Origin: Nemertoderma westbladi
Taxonomy: Eukaryota > Xenacoelomorpha > Nemertodermatida > Nemertodermatidae
Reading direction: 5' to 3'
Assembly: GCA_032718475.1 (NCBI GenBank)
Contig: JAUCBJ010000497.1
Coordinates: 1 to 64,000, forward strand
Length of the DNA: 64,000 bases
Position 1 is the first letter of the stretch; each line of letters starts with the position of its first letter. Below are positions 20,661-32,623 of the stretch, piece by piece. The notes under the pieces are model-generated. The model saw only the letters and a list, made by a program, of their open reading frames with translations, had not been told where the DNA came from and did not search any database. The position numbers and the translations under genes are program-made.

Positions 20661-21467
20661 TCATTTCGCCTTCATGTCGTCGTCTTTACTTCGCCAGCAG
20701 TGCCCGCTGAATCTTAATCTGCGTTCACGGAGGGTGGTTGATACAGGTGGTATTGTACCATAAAGCTCGGCGTTTGTCATGTGTTGTCTCCAGCTAATGT
20801 TTAGGGCTGCCCTTAGTAGTCTTGTGCAGCAACCATCAATTCGTTGTTCAAGTGATTTAGTCAGTGTCCAGGTCTCACCCCCATATAAAAATACACTTTC
20901 CACTGTGGCTCGAAAGAACTTAGTCTTCAGGTGCCTGGAGAGATCTGATTTCCAGATGGTATCCATTTTTGATAGAGCTACCCAAGCCTTTGCTTTCCTA
21001 ACTTCTATGTCCTTTTTGCTACTCTCTATCCATGATCCAAGGTACTGGACGTCATCGACCTTCCTTAGTTGATTATTATCAATGGTTGTCAAGTTTCCAT
21101 CAACATTAAAGGTCATGAATTCGGTCTTTGTAGCATTTATATGCAATCCAACCTCCTTAGCAGCCCTCTCCACTTTATTTAGTAGAAGCTGTGCATCTGC
21201 TAGGGTATTAGAGAGCAGAGCGATGTCATCCGCAAAGTCGGTGTCTGTGACTGTAGTTGCCGGATATCTACTACTTCTGCATTCTTGAAGTGTGAATCCC
21301 AGGTCTTCACCCTTTGTGGCCGTCCTCATTGCGTAATCCAGCACAATTACAAATAGTAATGGTGCTAATGTGTCACCTTGCAGTACGCCAGCCAGGATTG
21401 AGAAAAACTCAGTTTCACCATCTGCGCGCTTCTGTGTCACAATATAACAATCCAATGCCAGCAACAA
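20661..21467 (-). pseudogene. RTE-B RT palm and C-terminus (268 residues)
   Basis: Continues the B ORF after the frame break: LQGDTLAPLLFVIVLDY, TDFADDIALLSNTLAD, INATKTEFMTFNVDGN, VQYLGSWIESSKKD, FLYGGETWTLTKSLEQRIDG, then RRLRFSGHCWRSKDD. It is truncated there by the deletion junction. Confidence 0.78.
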
Positions 21468-24016
21468 TTACTTCTGGTATTCCATAAGCTCTTAGGATTT
21501 CAAGCATTTTACCTCTATGGATGGAGTCGAATGCCTTCTTGAAGTCCACAAAAGTCATGACAGCGGGGAGATTCTTTCACTTAATTCCTTCAATCAGTCT
21601 CCGTAGTGCAAGTATCCGAGCTATTGTTGATCTACTTGGTCGAAATCCGTTTTGGCTCTTACGCAGTAGTTTCTCTATGTGAGGCCTAATCCTATATAGA
21701 ATCATTTTATTGTATATTTTGGCAGCTACCACAAGCAGACAGATCCCACGATAGTTTGTTGGTATGCCGAGGTCTCCTTTCTTGGGGAGAGGCTTTAGTT
21801 GACCTTTAGTCCAAATTGGTGGTGGCTTTTCCCCTTTTAACATCCGGTTGCAAACATTCAATAATGGTCTGTTTAGCACTCCGGTTTTCCATACCTCCGC
21901 TGTGATTTCATCTAATCCACTTGCTTTATTATTGGACATGCTTTTAATGCTTCTTTGGAGTTCGGCAGGTGTGAAGTCCCCCGTTTCTATAGGTAGTGTC
22001 TTGTCATATATTTTCCTTGTAGGGCTGACCTCGATGTTTGGTGGCTGCCCAAGCGAGTTGCTGAAGTGATTTTTCCACTTCCCAACACGTTCTTCAGGAC
22101 TATCGGCTTTGAGGCGCCCCTTTGCACAACTTTTCCGATCAGATACTTCATTTACAGTTTGCCAGGTAAGTCTTGATTGTTTCTGTATGTGAGCAGTTGT
22201 AATTGCTTCAGTTTTATCCTGTATGTACTTTTCCTGGCTGATGTTGTAGGCCAATTTAAGATCGTCCTTAGCTTTCTCAACCTTGTTAATGTTTTCGGTT
22301 GTTGGTTGTTCGGTTTTAACTTTGTAGGCTATCTTAAGATCTTCTCTCTTACAAGTAACCTCAGAGTTTTGCCATGGCACATATTGTTTTCGTTTGGGTT
22401 TCTGGAGGATATGCCTCTTAGCTGATTCCTTGTGGGCTGTTATTATATTCTGGTATATTGAAATGGTGGATTGGTCTTCATCCATTGACTGAAGTGCTTC
22501 AATGCGGTTTTGAACTTCTACTGTATAAGCATCCTTTACAGCATTGTCAGTTCTGAGTTTTTCCCAGTAATATTTGATTTGCTTGCTTGTCCTGGGTTTG
22601 CTGGCTCTCAAACTGAGTCTGATCTCTGCAGTCGCAATTCTGTGGTCCGAACCAGTTAGGTTGAACGAGCTGTATGCCTCGCAGTTGATCATGCTGTTTC
22701 TCCACTTTTTGTTTATGAGGATGTAATCCAGTTGTGCTTTGGTTCCATTAGGGTATTGAAAGGTCCATAGCTTCCCCTTACTCTTTTCGAATGTGTTGTT
22801 TGTTGGTATCAATTCACATTCTTCCATTAGGTCTAAAAGTAAGTACCCATTTCTGTTAGAACTGGTGTTATAGGTGTAACCCTTGATGTCTTCTGGGCCA
22901 ATTTGGGCATTCAGGTCACCAGCAATGACTTTAACATTGTGTTTCGGAATGTCCTTTATAAGTCCAGTCAGTTCTTCACAAAACTTGACTGCTTGTTCTG
23001 GCTCTGAGGCATTGGTTGGACTGTAGCAACATATAACTGTTGCCTTGGGATTCCCATCAAATGTTGCGATCATAACCCTGGAATTTATAGATTCGATGTT
23101 GTTTAGGGTCTTAAGTGCAAATGGGCTTAGCAGAATTCCTACTCCACCAATTGATGCATTGGCCGAGTTTCTTACTGCTGAGCTTGTTACTAACGTCCAT
23201 CCATTTCCAATATCATTGTACTTCATGGCAGTGTCTTCATGACAAATCCGATGTTCTTGGATGCAGATGATGTCGATGTTATATTCCATTGCCAGAGCGA
23301 CCATGTCACCCTGTTTGGTATGTGCTTTCAGCGTGCGTGCGTTCATTGTAGCAATCTTTAGTGTCTTTTTACATTTCAACAGGTTGGTTCTTCTTTCTTC
23401 TCGGTCTTCTGTTCCAGTAGCAAATTTATCGACCCCAGCCTGGTATACCACTGGGGGACGCGGACCTTGTTGACCCGGGCGACGACCAAGCCGGTATTTC
23501 TCCTGGAGGGTTCTCATACTCATATCTTTCAGTTGCGGGGGTAAACCGCTTGTGGTCGCAACTCCTACAAGCGTCTTCGCAGTAGGTCGCCGTTGGTTGA
23601 TTACCTTCCGCCGACCTTGTCAGCATGTCTAGCCGTTGGTTGATTTACCTTCCACCTATCCATGGCCTACAGCCCTGCTGCCGACTGTAGGGTTCCTTTT
23701 GTTACACCCTGAACAAAGTGTGCCTCCTGGGTTAGGTTACCTAACACTGGTAGAGGAGCATCCAGTATAGACAGGGCGGGGCGTGTATCATCTCTAATGC
23801 AGATGCGTATCAAGCCTTTGCCTTCAATGGTGCCCTAGGCGCTATAGCCCTCAATGACTTATTTAGTTGATGGGGCTAAACCAACCCACTCTTGATCAAC
23901 TAAATAATGAATAGGCTATGCTTATCGGGCCTGCCCTACTGGGCTGGCAGCTACAGGTAGTACAGTACCACATTACTGCCATAGTGGTAGCAGGATCTGG
24001 GGACCTGACCTGACCT
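20666..24016 (-). mobile_element. RTE-B LINE, nearly full length, 3' end missing
   Basis: Minus strand from about 24016 (5' GGTCAGGTCAGGTC) through endonuclease and RT to 20666. There it abuts the right arm without the family B tail seen at about 36922 (CTCGACCTAGTAGTAG). Both the B 3' end and about 500 bp of adjoining arm are absent, so one deletion probably removed both. A frame break near 21470-21577 separates the two coding blocks. Confidence 0.75.
21577..23523 (-). pseudogene. RTE-B endonuclease plus N-terminal RT (648 residues)
   Basis: Residues about 55-320 are an EEP endonuclease: MNARTLKAHTKQG, CIQEHRI (catalytic E), GGVGILLSP, CCYSPTN, AGDLNAQIG (D, N), KAQLDYILINKK and GSDHRIATAEI. 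A lysine-rich linker follows, then the RT fingers (LKPLPKKGDLGIPTNYRGI, QNGFRPSRSTIARILALRRLI). It ends just before the catalytic VDFKKAFDS, which is present nearby in another frame. A small lesion at 21470-21577 therefore breaks an otherwise long ORF. Confidence 0.8.
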
Positions 24017-24282
24017 ACATGTCTGGATATAGATAAGAGTAATTAGTTACCAGTAAGGGAGCTGTATACCCTATGGCTAAGTATAACGAGATGAACGTCA
24101 ATGAGGTCATTTAGAAACCAATATATACAACTAATTATTGGTAAATCTAAAATAAAGCACAAATAAATAATTAATTTAAAATTAAATACAAATAAATAAA
24201 GTAAAATTAAATACCAATAAACAAGTATTAATAAATAAAAGAGCCGCGGTGTCACTTATGACACCCTCTTGGACCTCTAGGT

Positions 24283-24546
24283 GACAGTTAGACAACACTC
24301 ATGACCCACTGGGTGTTGAGGCGCTAATCGGTCTGATTAATTAGGATTATTAATTAAACCCTAATTAGGAGTCGTAAGTCACCTATTAGGGATTAAATGT
24401 AATAATTAATTGATGACACCTGTCAATTAGGGTCTTATTAGCCTAATTAGGAGGTGTCACCCAGACAGTCTGGCGCCAATGACACCCAATGACACCCATA
24501 GGTGGCACATTCCTAAGCGATGAGTCATGAGTGTGGTCTAACTGTC
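24283..24546. repeat. 264 bp interrupted palindrome
   Basis: GACAGTTAGACAACACTCAT at 24283 is the inverse of the sequence ending at 24546 (ATGAGTGTGGTCTAACTGTC). The interior is rich in TTAATTAGG and GTGTCA motifs. The same structure is at 47901-48163. It could be a MITE, but target duplications are not evident. Confidence 0.6.
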
Positions 24547-24828
24547 ACAAAGCCGCCCAAGATCCTACTACTTAGGGGGAACCTAAAATTCAATTTCTAT
24601 AATTTTTACTATACATATATTTTATTATATTTATTATATCTATTTATATATATTACTATAATATTAACTATATATTGTATAGCATATAAAAGTGGAATAA
24701 CTTTTTTACCAAACGGAAACAAAGTATTTCATCTATCTGTAGGTCTCTCTCTAGGCGTACCGGTACTTAGTAAAAGTTACTCAACTACTAAACCCAACTC
24801 AGTGGTTGAAAACAAAATTAAAACATGC

Positions 24829-25090
24829 AGTGTCTTGGAATTCCAATCAAATATTGCAATCATGACCCTGGAAATTATAGATTCGATATTGTTTAAGGTC
24901 TGAAGAGCAAATGGGGTTAGCCGAATTCCTACTCTACCAATTGAAACATTGGCCGAATTTCTTTCTCCTGAGGTTGTTACTAATGTCCATCTATTTCCAA
25001 TGTCATTATACTTGATTGCAGTATCTTCATGACTAATCCGAAGTTCTTGGATACAGATGATGTCGATGTTATATTACATTTCCACAGTTG
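24829..25090 (-). pseudogene. Old RTE-B endonuclease remnant
   Basis: Antisense similarity to 23040-23300 (for example GCAATCATGACCCTGGAAAT and GATGATGTCGATGTTATATT), diverged. Present also in U3 at about 48865-49125, so it predates the duplication. Confidence 0.7.
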
Positions 25091-25240
25091 CCACTAAATT
25101 TAATAATAAAATAAATATAATTAAACGAACCTAGAAATATACTCAAACAGAATAACTGCGATTGTTGCTTCAGTTTGGAGTTGACGGTTGCGGACGTTTG
25201 TTTGATATAAATATATAAAATTTATTATTCAATCTTCCAG

Positions 25241-26085
25241 GTCAACAAATTGTAGACAATTATGATCCTACTATACCGCTGGTAGGTGGGGTGGTTGGAG
25301 GTGGATTTGCTGTGATTGTTATAGTCGTATTGGCAACAATCATTTTACTCAAAAAATATCGGAATAGAAAACCTCGTAGTCCTGTCTACGATGACACAGT
25401 TGTATATGGACTAGATGGTCCAGCTAACATCCCGAGTCACCCCTACGAAGAATTAGAGATACCAGCCATTCGAGCTTCAAACAATCGGTCATTAGCCACT
25501 GAGAGTTCTCGAAACCAACCAGCCAATGAGAGCTATCTAAACCCACCAGCCAATTTGATAACTATAAATCAAACAGCCAATGAGAGAGCTATAAATCACC
25601 CATCAACAACCAATCAGTCACCTTTCAATCTTACTCCGCTCACCTCCAGTAGTCGAGATGATCAGATAACAAATGATGACCATCCCTATGATACTATCGA
25701 TGAATCTAAAGTTGGTAGAAACAAGGTAACTACAGAAACTGATACAAATTGCCAGAACACCAACACCGTGGAGAATACCAACACAGGGGAGGGGAGAGGG
25801 CGAGAGAATAGCAACACAGCTGATAATGATGCATCTTTCATTAACAACCGATTAAATGGCTCTTCTGGAATCACTCAATCGGTGCCTTCAGTTTATGTTA
25901 ACCAATCACAAGTTGCGGAATCCTCAATGAACAACCAATCAGATAACCGTGCATGCATGAGTAAGACAGTATCCCCAATATATGTCAACCAATCAGAAGT
26001 TACCGGAGCTGGAATAATCAACCAATCCGCATTGAATGAGGACAATCTGGACTACTTAAATGCTAAGGAAGTCTATGGAATCTAG
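25241..26085 (+). CDS. Receptor unit U1, exon 4: transmembrane helix and cytoplasmic tail
   Basis: Acceptor TTCCAG at 25240; the first two bases complete a glycine codon from exon 3. It encodes a short juxtamembrane GQQIVDNYDPTIP, then a helix (LVGGVVGGGFAVIVIVVLAT...) with small-residue GGVVGGG. A KKYRNRK stop-transfer and a tail of about 235 residues follow. Tail tyrosines include VVYGLDGP, PYEELEIPAI, HPYDTIDES, VYVNQSQV and IYVNQSEV (two YxNQ sites matching the Grb2-SH2 consensus), then DYLNAKEVYGI at the end. The asparagine- and serine-rich middle is low complexity. It is fully open, although exon 3 breaks the frame feeding it. Tail signalling is inferred from motifs only. Confidence 0.82.
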
Positions 26086-26161
26086 TAATGGATCGAATGA
26101 GATAACTATACAACTTGTCCGACTTTTCTATTTAGTATTCTAAAATATATTTATATGGTTG

Positions 26162-26167
26162 AATAAA
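26162..26167 (+). promoter_or_regulatory. Poly(A) signal, U1
   Basis: AATAAA 77 bases after the stop codon, in the context GGTTGAATAAATTG. It is conserved after U2 and U3. Confidence 0.65.
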
Positions 26168-28094
26168 TTGTTTATACTAAGTATAGCTGAAAAATTATTT
26201 CGGCAAAAAAATTGATGAAATTTTGCAGTTTCGTCTATATTTAGTATTCCATTGGTGTTATATTTGGGATAGTAATATTTACTGACAGTTTGTTGTTACC
26301 GGATATTAACAGTTATCCAATCTTTGCAAAGGCTATCCAACAGTTATCAAATATAAATTTAAAATGGCGAAAAAAAGTTTTGTACCGGTACCACGTACTG
26401 ATATCAGGATATGCAGCCTTTGTTATAGTACCAGTATTGTATTTATGGGCTGACCGATTATACCGGAACCCAACCCTGGAATGGTTTCCGTCTTGTCTTC
26501 GGATTTCCTTCTGACGACGTAGAATCAAATGCGTGCCTGTTGGCGCTTCCTAACATTGTTGCCTGTGTAACAAAGAACATTGGCGTATATCGAAAGTATT
26601 GAGTGATGAAAGTCGTTCGTTCGTCCCCATCCTCCGTCAATGTTTCCCGACATACCGATGTCCGTCGTCCCCTCTCCATAGGCCTACCTCATCCCAGTCA
26701 CTGTGGTACAACAATGGACATGGTTGTTATTCGCGATGACAATCGGTGTATTATTGGCGATGACTAGAAGAGCCAAGTCAGGTCAGGTCAGGTCAGGTAT
26801 TCTAGGTCATTGATCAAGAAAACGTGCCACCTCGATGCAGCATAAAGGAGGTGCCACCTGCTGCTGCATAGACTCTCTTACTTGGGCATATCTGGTCCTG
26901 TAACTAGGACCCCCTTCGTTCTGGGATAAGGACGCCCTTCTTGGTCCTGGATTAATGACCCATATATACTTGGCAGCAGGGGTATATGGCCTGGCCAGGC
27001 AGATGGTGATCTACCAATGGCTGGTCAGGAGTAGAGTGTTCTCATGTCCACTCTGAGTCCATTTCACTGCGACCTGCACCTGGCAGCAGCGGTACAGGGC
27101 ATGACCCAGCAGATGAGCTGCACAGCCAATGGTGGGTCATGTGCGCCAGTGATGCGCCATGTGATGGGCCTCATATCTGACTCCACTGCGACACCCACCC
27201 TGTGGAATGGCAAACCAGGGTGTGGTATTTGCCCCGAGAGCTGACTCGGCAAAAAAGCACTCCCAACCCCCACTATTATGGATTACATTATAATGCGGAG
27301 GTCCGGCCACTAGAGGCCAGTGGAATTACCGGACACAATCGGCCTCACAGGCGTCAGTTATCTCGTGACCGGCTGCCTGTCTCACTCCCTACTGGAGAGA
27401 GAGCTACTGATGACCATTCTGGCCCAAACCCTGGGTCACTAGGTAGGCCAGATTGTGAGGGGGAGAGGGATTCTGGAGTTGGAGGCTACTCTCATGTTCC
27501 ACCCCGACCAACGAAGCCATTGGTGAATCTGAGGCAAGTCACTAGACTAGCCTCAGTAAACACCCTAACATTCAGGTCCCCAATGCGACAAGGTGAGCTG
27601 ACTGTCTTGGCAGATAAGCTTTATCTTAGCGCAGTGGGTGTTCAAGAGCACCGAATGCAGACTGGACAGACTGATGAGGTTTTGATTAAGGACATGGGAG
27701 GCGGTTGGCGACTCGCCCTTGCGTCATCAGATGATAGTGGCAATGGTAGAATTGGTCTATTGATGAATCCAACTGCACATGCAGCATTGGACAAAATAGA
27801 CCAAATCTCTAACTGCATCATCCGTTGCCACTTCTCATGTTCTGGAAGACTGGCTAAGAAGTTTCCTAAGGTGGTTCTGATTGTGTGCTACTCTCCAACT
27901 AGTGCTGCCCCTGTAGAGGAGGTGGAAAATTTCTACCACAATCTACAAGCAGCTACTGATGGAGTGGATCAGCATGCATTCTTAACATTCCTGGGAGACT
28001 TTAATGCAAGTCTGAATCAATCACCTACATCGCCCTGGGTCTATAGCAATAGTGTTAACCGAAATTCCGTCCATCTTCAGGATTTTATCTCTGG

Positions 28095-29172
28095 TCATAC
28101 AAAGGTCATACAACCTTTCTCAATTAGCTACTGGGACTGGGGGACAATTGACTATGGCACTATGGACGAGACAACTGGCAATTTCACACTTCTTGAGTGC
28201 GGCGGCACGAGAGGGGGGGGGAGGTTTGTCAGGAGAGATAGAACAGTCAAAGTGGACTTGAGAATTCGGAATAAGAGTGTGAAGTGCGGAGAGAGTGCGA
28301 ACGCAATTCTAGTGTGGGGGGGGAGAATAAGAGGCTGAGTAAGGGACGAGGAGGTCCAGGGGGTATGAGAGAGTTAGGGTGAGAGTGAAGGTGAGATAGG
28401 GCAAAAATGTTGGGGAAACAAAAGTTGCGTGGGAGGTGAGCGCGACCGGCCCGACATGAGACGCCAGGCACACAGGGTAGCGATATCATACCCATAGGGG
28501 GCGGCCTGGAAAGCCGACCCCGAGAGAAAAGAATTTCCACCCCACACCCGATACTAGATCGGGATCCAGCGGGATTGTAGCGCACTTTTTTTGGTTGATG
28601 CTATCTTCTTACCGGGAAGATAGCATGGGGGGGAGTGTTAGCTTATTCAATCCCGCCAACACCCCATAAAGTTATTAGCCGATAAGCAATATTGGGAGCC
28701 GCGAGATTGGGTAATTAACCAACTCGCGCCATCCCAATAAGAATGGGAAGGAAGCACACAATAGAGGGTCAGGGGCCAAACCCCTAACCCAAGGAGAACA
28801 GGTGGAGTTAACGGGAATACTCCACGGGGTGCCAACAAGGGTATTAACCAATCAGAGGGGGGAACGGCATCGATTGAGTAGCAGTAAGGCCACCGTGCAA
28901 TATAACCAATAACCTATTAATCGGTGATTCAGTTATCTCAAGTGCAGCAGTGCTAGCGTAGGGTACAGCCAATTAGTTTAGTTAGGGGATCACGGGACTT
29001 TAGTTACCGTATCCCGCCTTGTACACATTCACAATATCTATATCTTATAACTTCCTATTATACACCGAACTTCAGAACTCAGTCACTTTATTTCATCCTT
29101 ATACACGGCGGGGACGCGTGGACTAAATTACCACAACCGGATAAATCGGGATCCCTCTTGGATCCCGTCACA
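28095..29172 (+). mobile_element. LTR-retrotransposon 3' fragment inside the RTE endonuclease
   Basis: Internal tail 28095-28635, a G-rich tract, then an LTR at 28636-29172 (TGTTAG..GTCACA, 537 bp), matching the start of the window. The uninterrupted RTE reads TCTCTGGAAATGGATTG. Here TCTCTGG is followed by the insert, and AATGGATTG resumes after it. There is no clear target duplication and no 5' LTR. Confidence 0.75.
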
Positions 29173-30186
29173 AATGGATTGTTTTCGGCTGGAACCCAGT
29201 TCAAGAAGCGAACTGGAAAGCTACAGACTCATAGTGGACCCAGTGGTCACAAGTCCCAGATAGACCATATCCTGTTTCGTAGGAAATACAGGAGCTCTAT
29301 ACAAGACTGTAATGCATTTACACTTCGACCCTTTTCCAGTGATCACCACCTTATTGTGGCCAAGGTAAGACTTAGTCTGCGTGCTAGCAGAACAACGAAA
29401 TCTGCCTTGCCGCGGCATGACTGGTCCTCTCTGTTGCAACAGCCAAGTGTGAGATCCGGCTTCACACTATAGCTGAGCAACAGGTTTGAGGTTCTTGCCT
29501 CTGAGGCAGCAGATCACTGTGAGGGCTATACTGCCTTCACAGAAGCAGTTAAGTTAGCAGCTGCAGAAACAGTTCCTGTATACCTTCTTCAAGGCCTTTG
29601 ATTCAGTCTCTTGCTCACGTATGTTCAGCATACTTTCATTATATGGGATTCCTGATGAAATTATTGCAGCAATCAGATCAGTATACGATGGTTCGACAAC
29701 ATTTGTCTCTGCTGTTGACGGTGACACAGAACCATTTGAAATGTTATGGGGCGTCCTCCAGGGAGACACACTTGCACCATTCTTGTTCATAATTGTGGTT
29801 TACTGTTCTACGCATGTCCTTAGATCATCATAATGATAATGGGGTGATAATAACTCCAACTACTGGCTCCAGAAGTCGAGGAAATCGTGCCAAGTACCTA
29901 ACTGATCTAGACTTTGCTGATGACTTAGGAGTACTCTCAGAATCACTAGAGGGAGCCCAACGGCTCATCAGCTCATTAGAACATGCTGCTTCTATTGTTG
30001 GTCTTTTTATTAACTCCAGAAAGACCAAAATTTTTACAGTTAACTTTTAAAGTCCTCAGCAAGTCTCTGATCGGATGAGCATAAGCTCAAAAGATGGTAT
30101 GCTTGAGCATATGTGGATGACTTCTGTTACCTTGGATCATGGATCCGGAAGTCAGGTGAGGACCTTCGAATACGTAAGGGTAAGGC

Positions 30187-30699
30187 ATGGGCAGCCTTGA
30201 ATTGAATAGGCTTTCCAGGATTTGGAAGTCACCGAGAATTAATCAGAAACTTAAGGTCCGATTATTTACAGCAGCAGTAGTTCCAGTACTCCTCTACGGG
30301 AGTCCATGCTGGTCTCTAACAGCTGAGGACACCAAATCTCTGGATGGCACATTCACAAGAATGCTACGCCGGGTTCACTGTGTCAAGTACAATGCACACA
30401 TCTCCAACCAGACACTATATAACATTGGAGGTGTCTCATTGGTTCCCCCAAGCTTGACACTAGAACAAAATCGCCTCCGCTTTGCAGGACATTGGTTTCG
30501 CCGTGAGGACCAGCCAGTGCATAATCTTGTACTTTGGCAGCCTCATGGAGTGAATAAGCATGGTGGACAGCCCATGACTGTTTTGAGACGCATCTTAAAC
30601 GACACTGGCCTTGAAGATGCGGATGATCTAGCAAATGTCATGGGTGATAGGGAGTTGTGGCGGCGCAATTTTGTCGACAAGCCGGCACAGCATTCTTAA
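30187..30699 (+). pseudogene. RTE-A C-terminal fragment
   Basis: A 170-residue open frame with RIWKSPRINQKLKVRLF, LYGSPCWSLTAEDTKS, MLRRVHCVKYN, NQTLYNIGGV and ANVMGDRELW. It is the last coding block of the split RTE-A. Upstream RT blocks (29621-29833 and 29793-30050) are in other frames. Confidence 0.75.
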
Positions 30700-31191
30700 T
30701 AATGCAGCTGCAATGCAGTATGCCGATCCTAGTAGATGAGCCAATAGAGAGAAGGTCCAGTGCAGTCGCTCAGTGAACTGTAGAGCTTCGAAAGAACAAC
30801 GCCACTAACTACTGGAAGGCGGGATTGATTTCTTAAATTATGAGGATTAATTAGGCCTAATTAATTAAAAATCGGTGAGCCCATAAAGACAATACTATAA
30901 CAAAGGATGCTATCCTGATCTCAGTTTAGCCATAGTATATGGTACTGGTACAACTATGAAATTATTTCAAGGAGACGTGCTCTTAATAAATGTAAAATTG
31001 AAATCCCAGACAGCCGTGAGACCTTTGCCTTTTTAAATAAATTTTCGATAATTGTTGGATAGCCTCTGCAAAAATTGGATAACTGTTGGATAGCCTGTGC
31101 AAAAATTGGATAACTGTTGCGTTGGATAGCCTCTGCAAAGATTGGATAACTGTTAATAACGGGTAACAACTGTCAGTAAATATTACTATCC

Positions 31192-32623
31192 TTATTTTTT
31201 ATTATATTTGGTATCTTTTTTATTATAAAATTATTATTTTGTAACATATTTTCTCTCTCATTATTTCTTTCAAATCGCCGAAGTCGTAGAATATTAGGGA
31301 TTTTTTTCCAATCGGTTACTCTACATAAATCTACCATATTGTTACTATTTCCCTGCCATTCATGCCAAAGAGGAAGTTAGTTACATTTGGCCCCAGAATT
31401 TAATATAAAACTTGGCAAACAAAAGTTCATCTATAACATATTTTATAGCTTCCGTGTTTATTGTTTATATTACTGGTTGTATTTTGGTTGAAATATTTTG
31501 TTATAACATTTAAAAATAAAGTATTTTTATTTTATTAGTGAAACATATAATGGGTATACTAATGTACTGACTACTTCGGCCCTTAAATCAAATCTGTTGT
31601 CCACAAGGCAGCTTTCACATTTCAGCTTAAATATATCCATAACATCCACTTTTTATCGTCCAACAATCTCAGCATTGACTGACATTTAATCACAGAAATA
31701 CCACAGAATTCACCCAATATAGTAAGTAATAAGATATGCTTCTATTAGAAAGATGTCTATTCAACAGTTCATCTCTATATGTTACTACAAGTCAGCCATG
31801 GATATGTATGTATTTATTGACTATTAGTAGATTATATAGAGATTGTGAATAAATACGTAAGATAATAATGATATGTTAAGTAATTTAGTTTACATAATAA
31901 TTAATTAGTCCAAAGAAAATACAGCGTATGAAGTTGATCATATAAAAACAGGTAAATTGAGAATTAAGTAATAACAACGAAAGACAATGAATTTAAAAGC
32001 GGGAGGGAGTCAGGCAATGTAATTTAACATATATATTTGATACATATAGCCGCTGCATTAACAATATATAGAACTCCATAAAGACAACCAATCCCTCGAA
32101 ACAGTAATGCTATCAAAATACGAATTAACTAATAAAGTTCACTATTTATATAGAGAAATTTTTATTCGAAAATATAAATTCAATGTCTATGTAGGTAGAA
32201 AAGGATACAAATAGTAGAACTTTATACCACGTTCGTAAAGAAAAGAAAATTTATTTTCATTACCATCAGGACAAGACCCCTGTACCTCAACTGATACAAC
32301 TTACACGCCATGCTGTCATTGTTTGATTAATAATTATTGTTATATCGTAAATTGAAACAATTATTCACAAAAAGAGTGGCGGCCCTCGAAACAAACAGCA
32401 ATTCTATTAAAATGCTGCTGTCAATTGTTGGTTAATAATTAATATTATATCGTAAATAATAAGTATTATTGGATTATAGAGTTTGAGTTTATAATTTAAA
32501 TATCTTTTATATATAATTTTATATTGATTAAAAACGGTTTGCTGTTACTTCTAAGTTAAGTTGTAGGGGGAAGTTAAAATGTCGTGAGGATATTTAATAT
32601 GTAAGTCTTTAGTCTCAATAACA
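31192..32623 (+). other. Intergenic region upstream of U2
   Basis: AT-rich. 31192-31480 is paralogous to 60895-61210 (upstream of U4), and 32370-32620 to the U1 upstream region. TATATATAATTTTATATTG near 32510 could serve as a TATA-like element, but nothing decides it. No gene seen. Confidence 0.6.

Larger units (their letters stand above)
12683..24074. mobile_element. Foldback-like element 2 (U1 copy) with nested insertions
   Basis: The left end ATAGGATATACAGCTCCC (12683) and the right end GGGAGCTGTATACCCTAT (ends 24074) are inverted repeats. They continue inward through TTACTGGTAACTAATTACT. The arms also contain an inverted pair of tRNA-like sequences and end inward in a palindromic 30 bp minisatellite. 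The same element, much less disrupted, is at 44293-47691 in the same intron of U3. Here the left arm was hit by an RTE-A (12826-14575) and a piggyBac-like element, the centre by an RTE-A, and the right arm by an RTE-B. Part of the right arm (equivalent to about 47130-47640) is missing. Confidence 0.65.
12015..25240 (+). other. U1 intron 3 (13.2 kb, transposon-filled)
   Basis: A phase 1 intron, donor GTAAGA, acceptor TTCCAG. Contents in order: sequence shared with U3 intron 3 (12015-12275); an old RTE-A remnant with a 17 bp expansion; a foldback-like element with nested RTE and piggyBac-like insertions (12683-24074); and a shared distal portion (24075-25240). U2 intron 3 is only 1.9 kb and lacks this cargo. 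Confidence 0.75.
24075..25240 (+). other. Distal U1 intron 3
   Basis: Paralogous to 47692-49266 in U3. It contains an interrupted dyad (24283-24546), a single copy of a 30 bp sequence that is expanded to 13 copies in U3 (about 24739-24770), and an old antisense RTE-B endonuclease remnant (24829-25090). No gene. Confidence 0.7.
26777..30737 (+). mobile_element. RTE-A LINE with internal deletion and an LTR-element insert
   Basis: The 5' end carries GTCAG tandem repeats. An open frame from 27202 to 28338 includes the endonuclease (VQEHRMQTGQ, GRIGLLMNP, GDFNASLNQ). It runs into an LTR-element fragment at about 28095, and the endonuclease resumes at 29173 (GPSGHKSQIDHILFRRKYR, SDHHLIVAKV). A deletion then joins the post-endonuclease region to mid-RT (CTGTATAC|CTTCTTCAAGGC, about 29585). 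RT fragments follow in several frames, to the 3' end GCCGATCCTAGTAG. The identical deletion is in the copy at 53131-60474. Non-functional. Confidence 0.8.
26267..31191. mobile_element. Inverted-repeat element 3, copy 1, split by an RTE-A
   Basis: Ends are inverted repeats starting GGATAGTAATATTTACTGAC (26267) and finishing with its complement at 31191. Inside them is a tandem 31 bp unit (GTTATCCAATCTTTGCACAG followed by GCTATCCAACA), inverted on the two sides. The element itself is only about 1 kb. The rest is an RTE-A insertion (26777-30737) flanked by GAGCCAA (26770-26776, 30738-30744). The uninterrupted relative at 41697-42774 shows GATGAGCCAATAGAG at that site. There is no transposase. 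Confidence 0.75.

Noticed and set aside
24520-24903. 127-residue frame with a hydrophobic stretch
   Set aside because: AT-rich intron translation joined to an RTE remnant; not conserved as coding in U3.
28247-28838. Minus-strand frames rich in proline and serine across the LTR element (also at 20-546)
   Set aside because: Antisense to the LTR and its adjoining tail. No retroviral-type protein motif in either strand.
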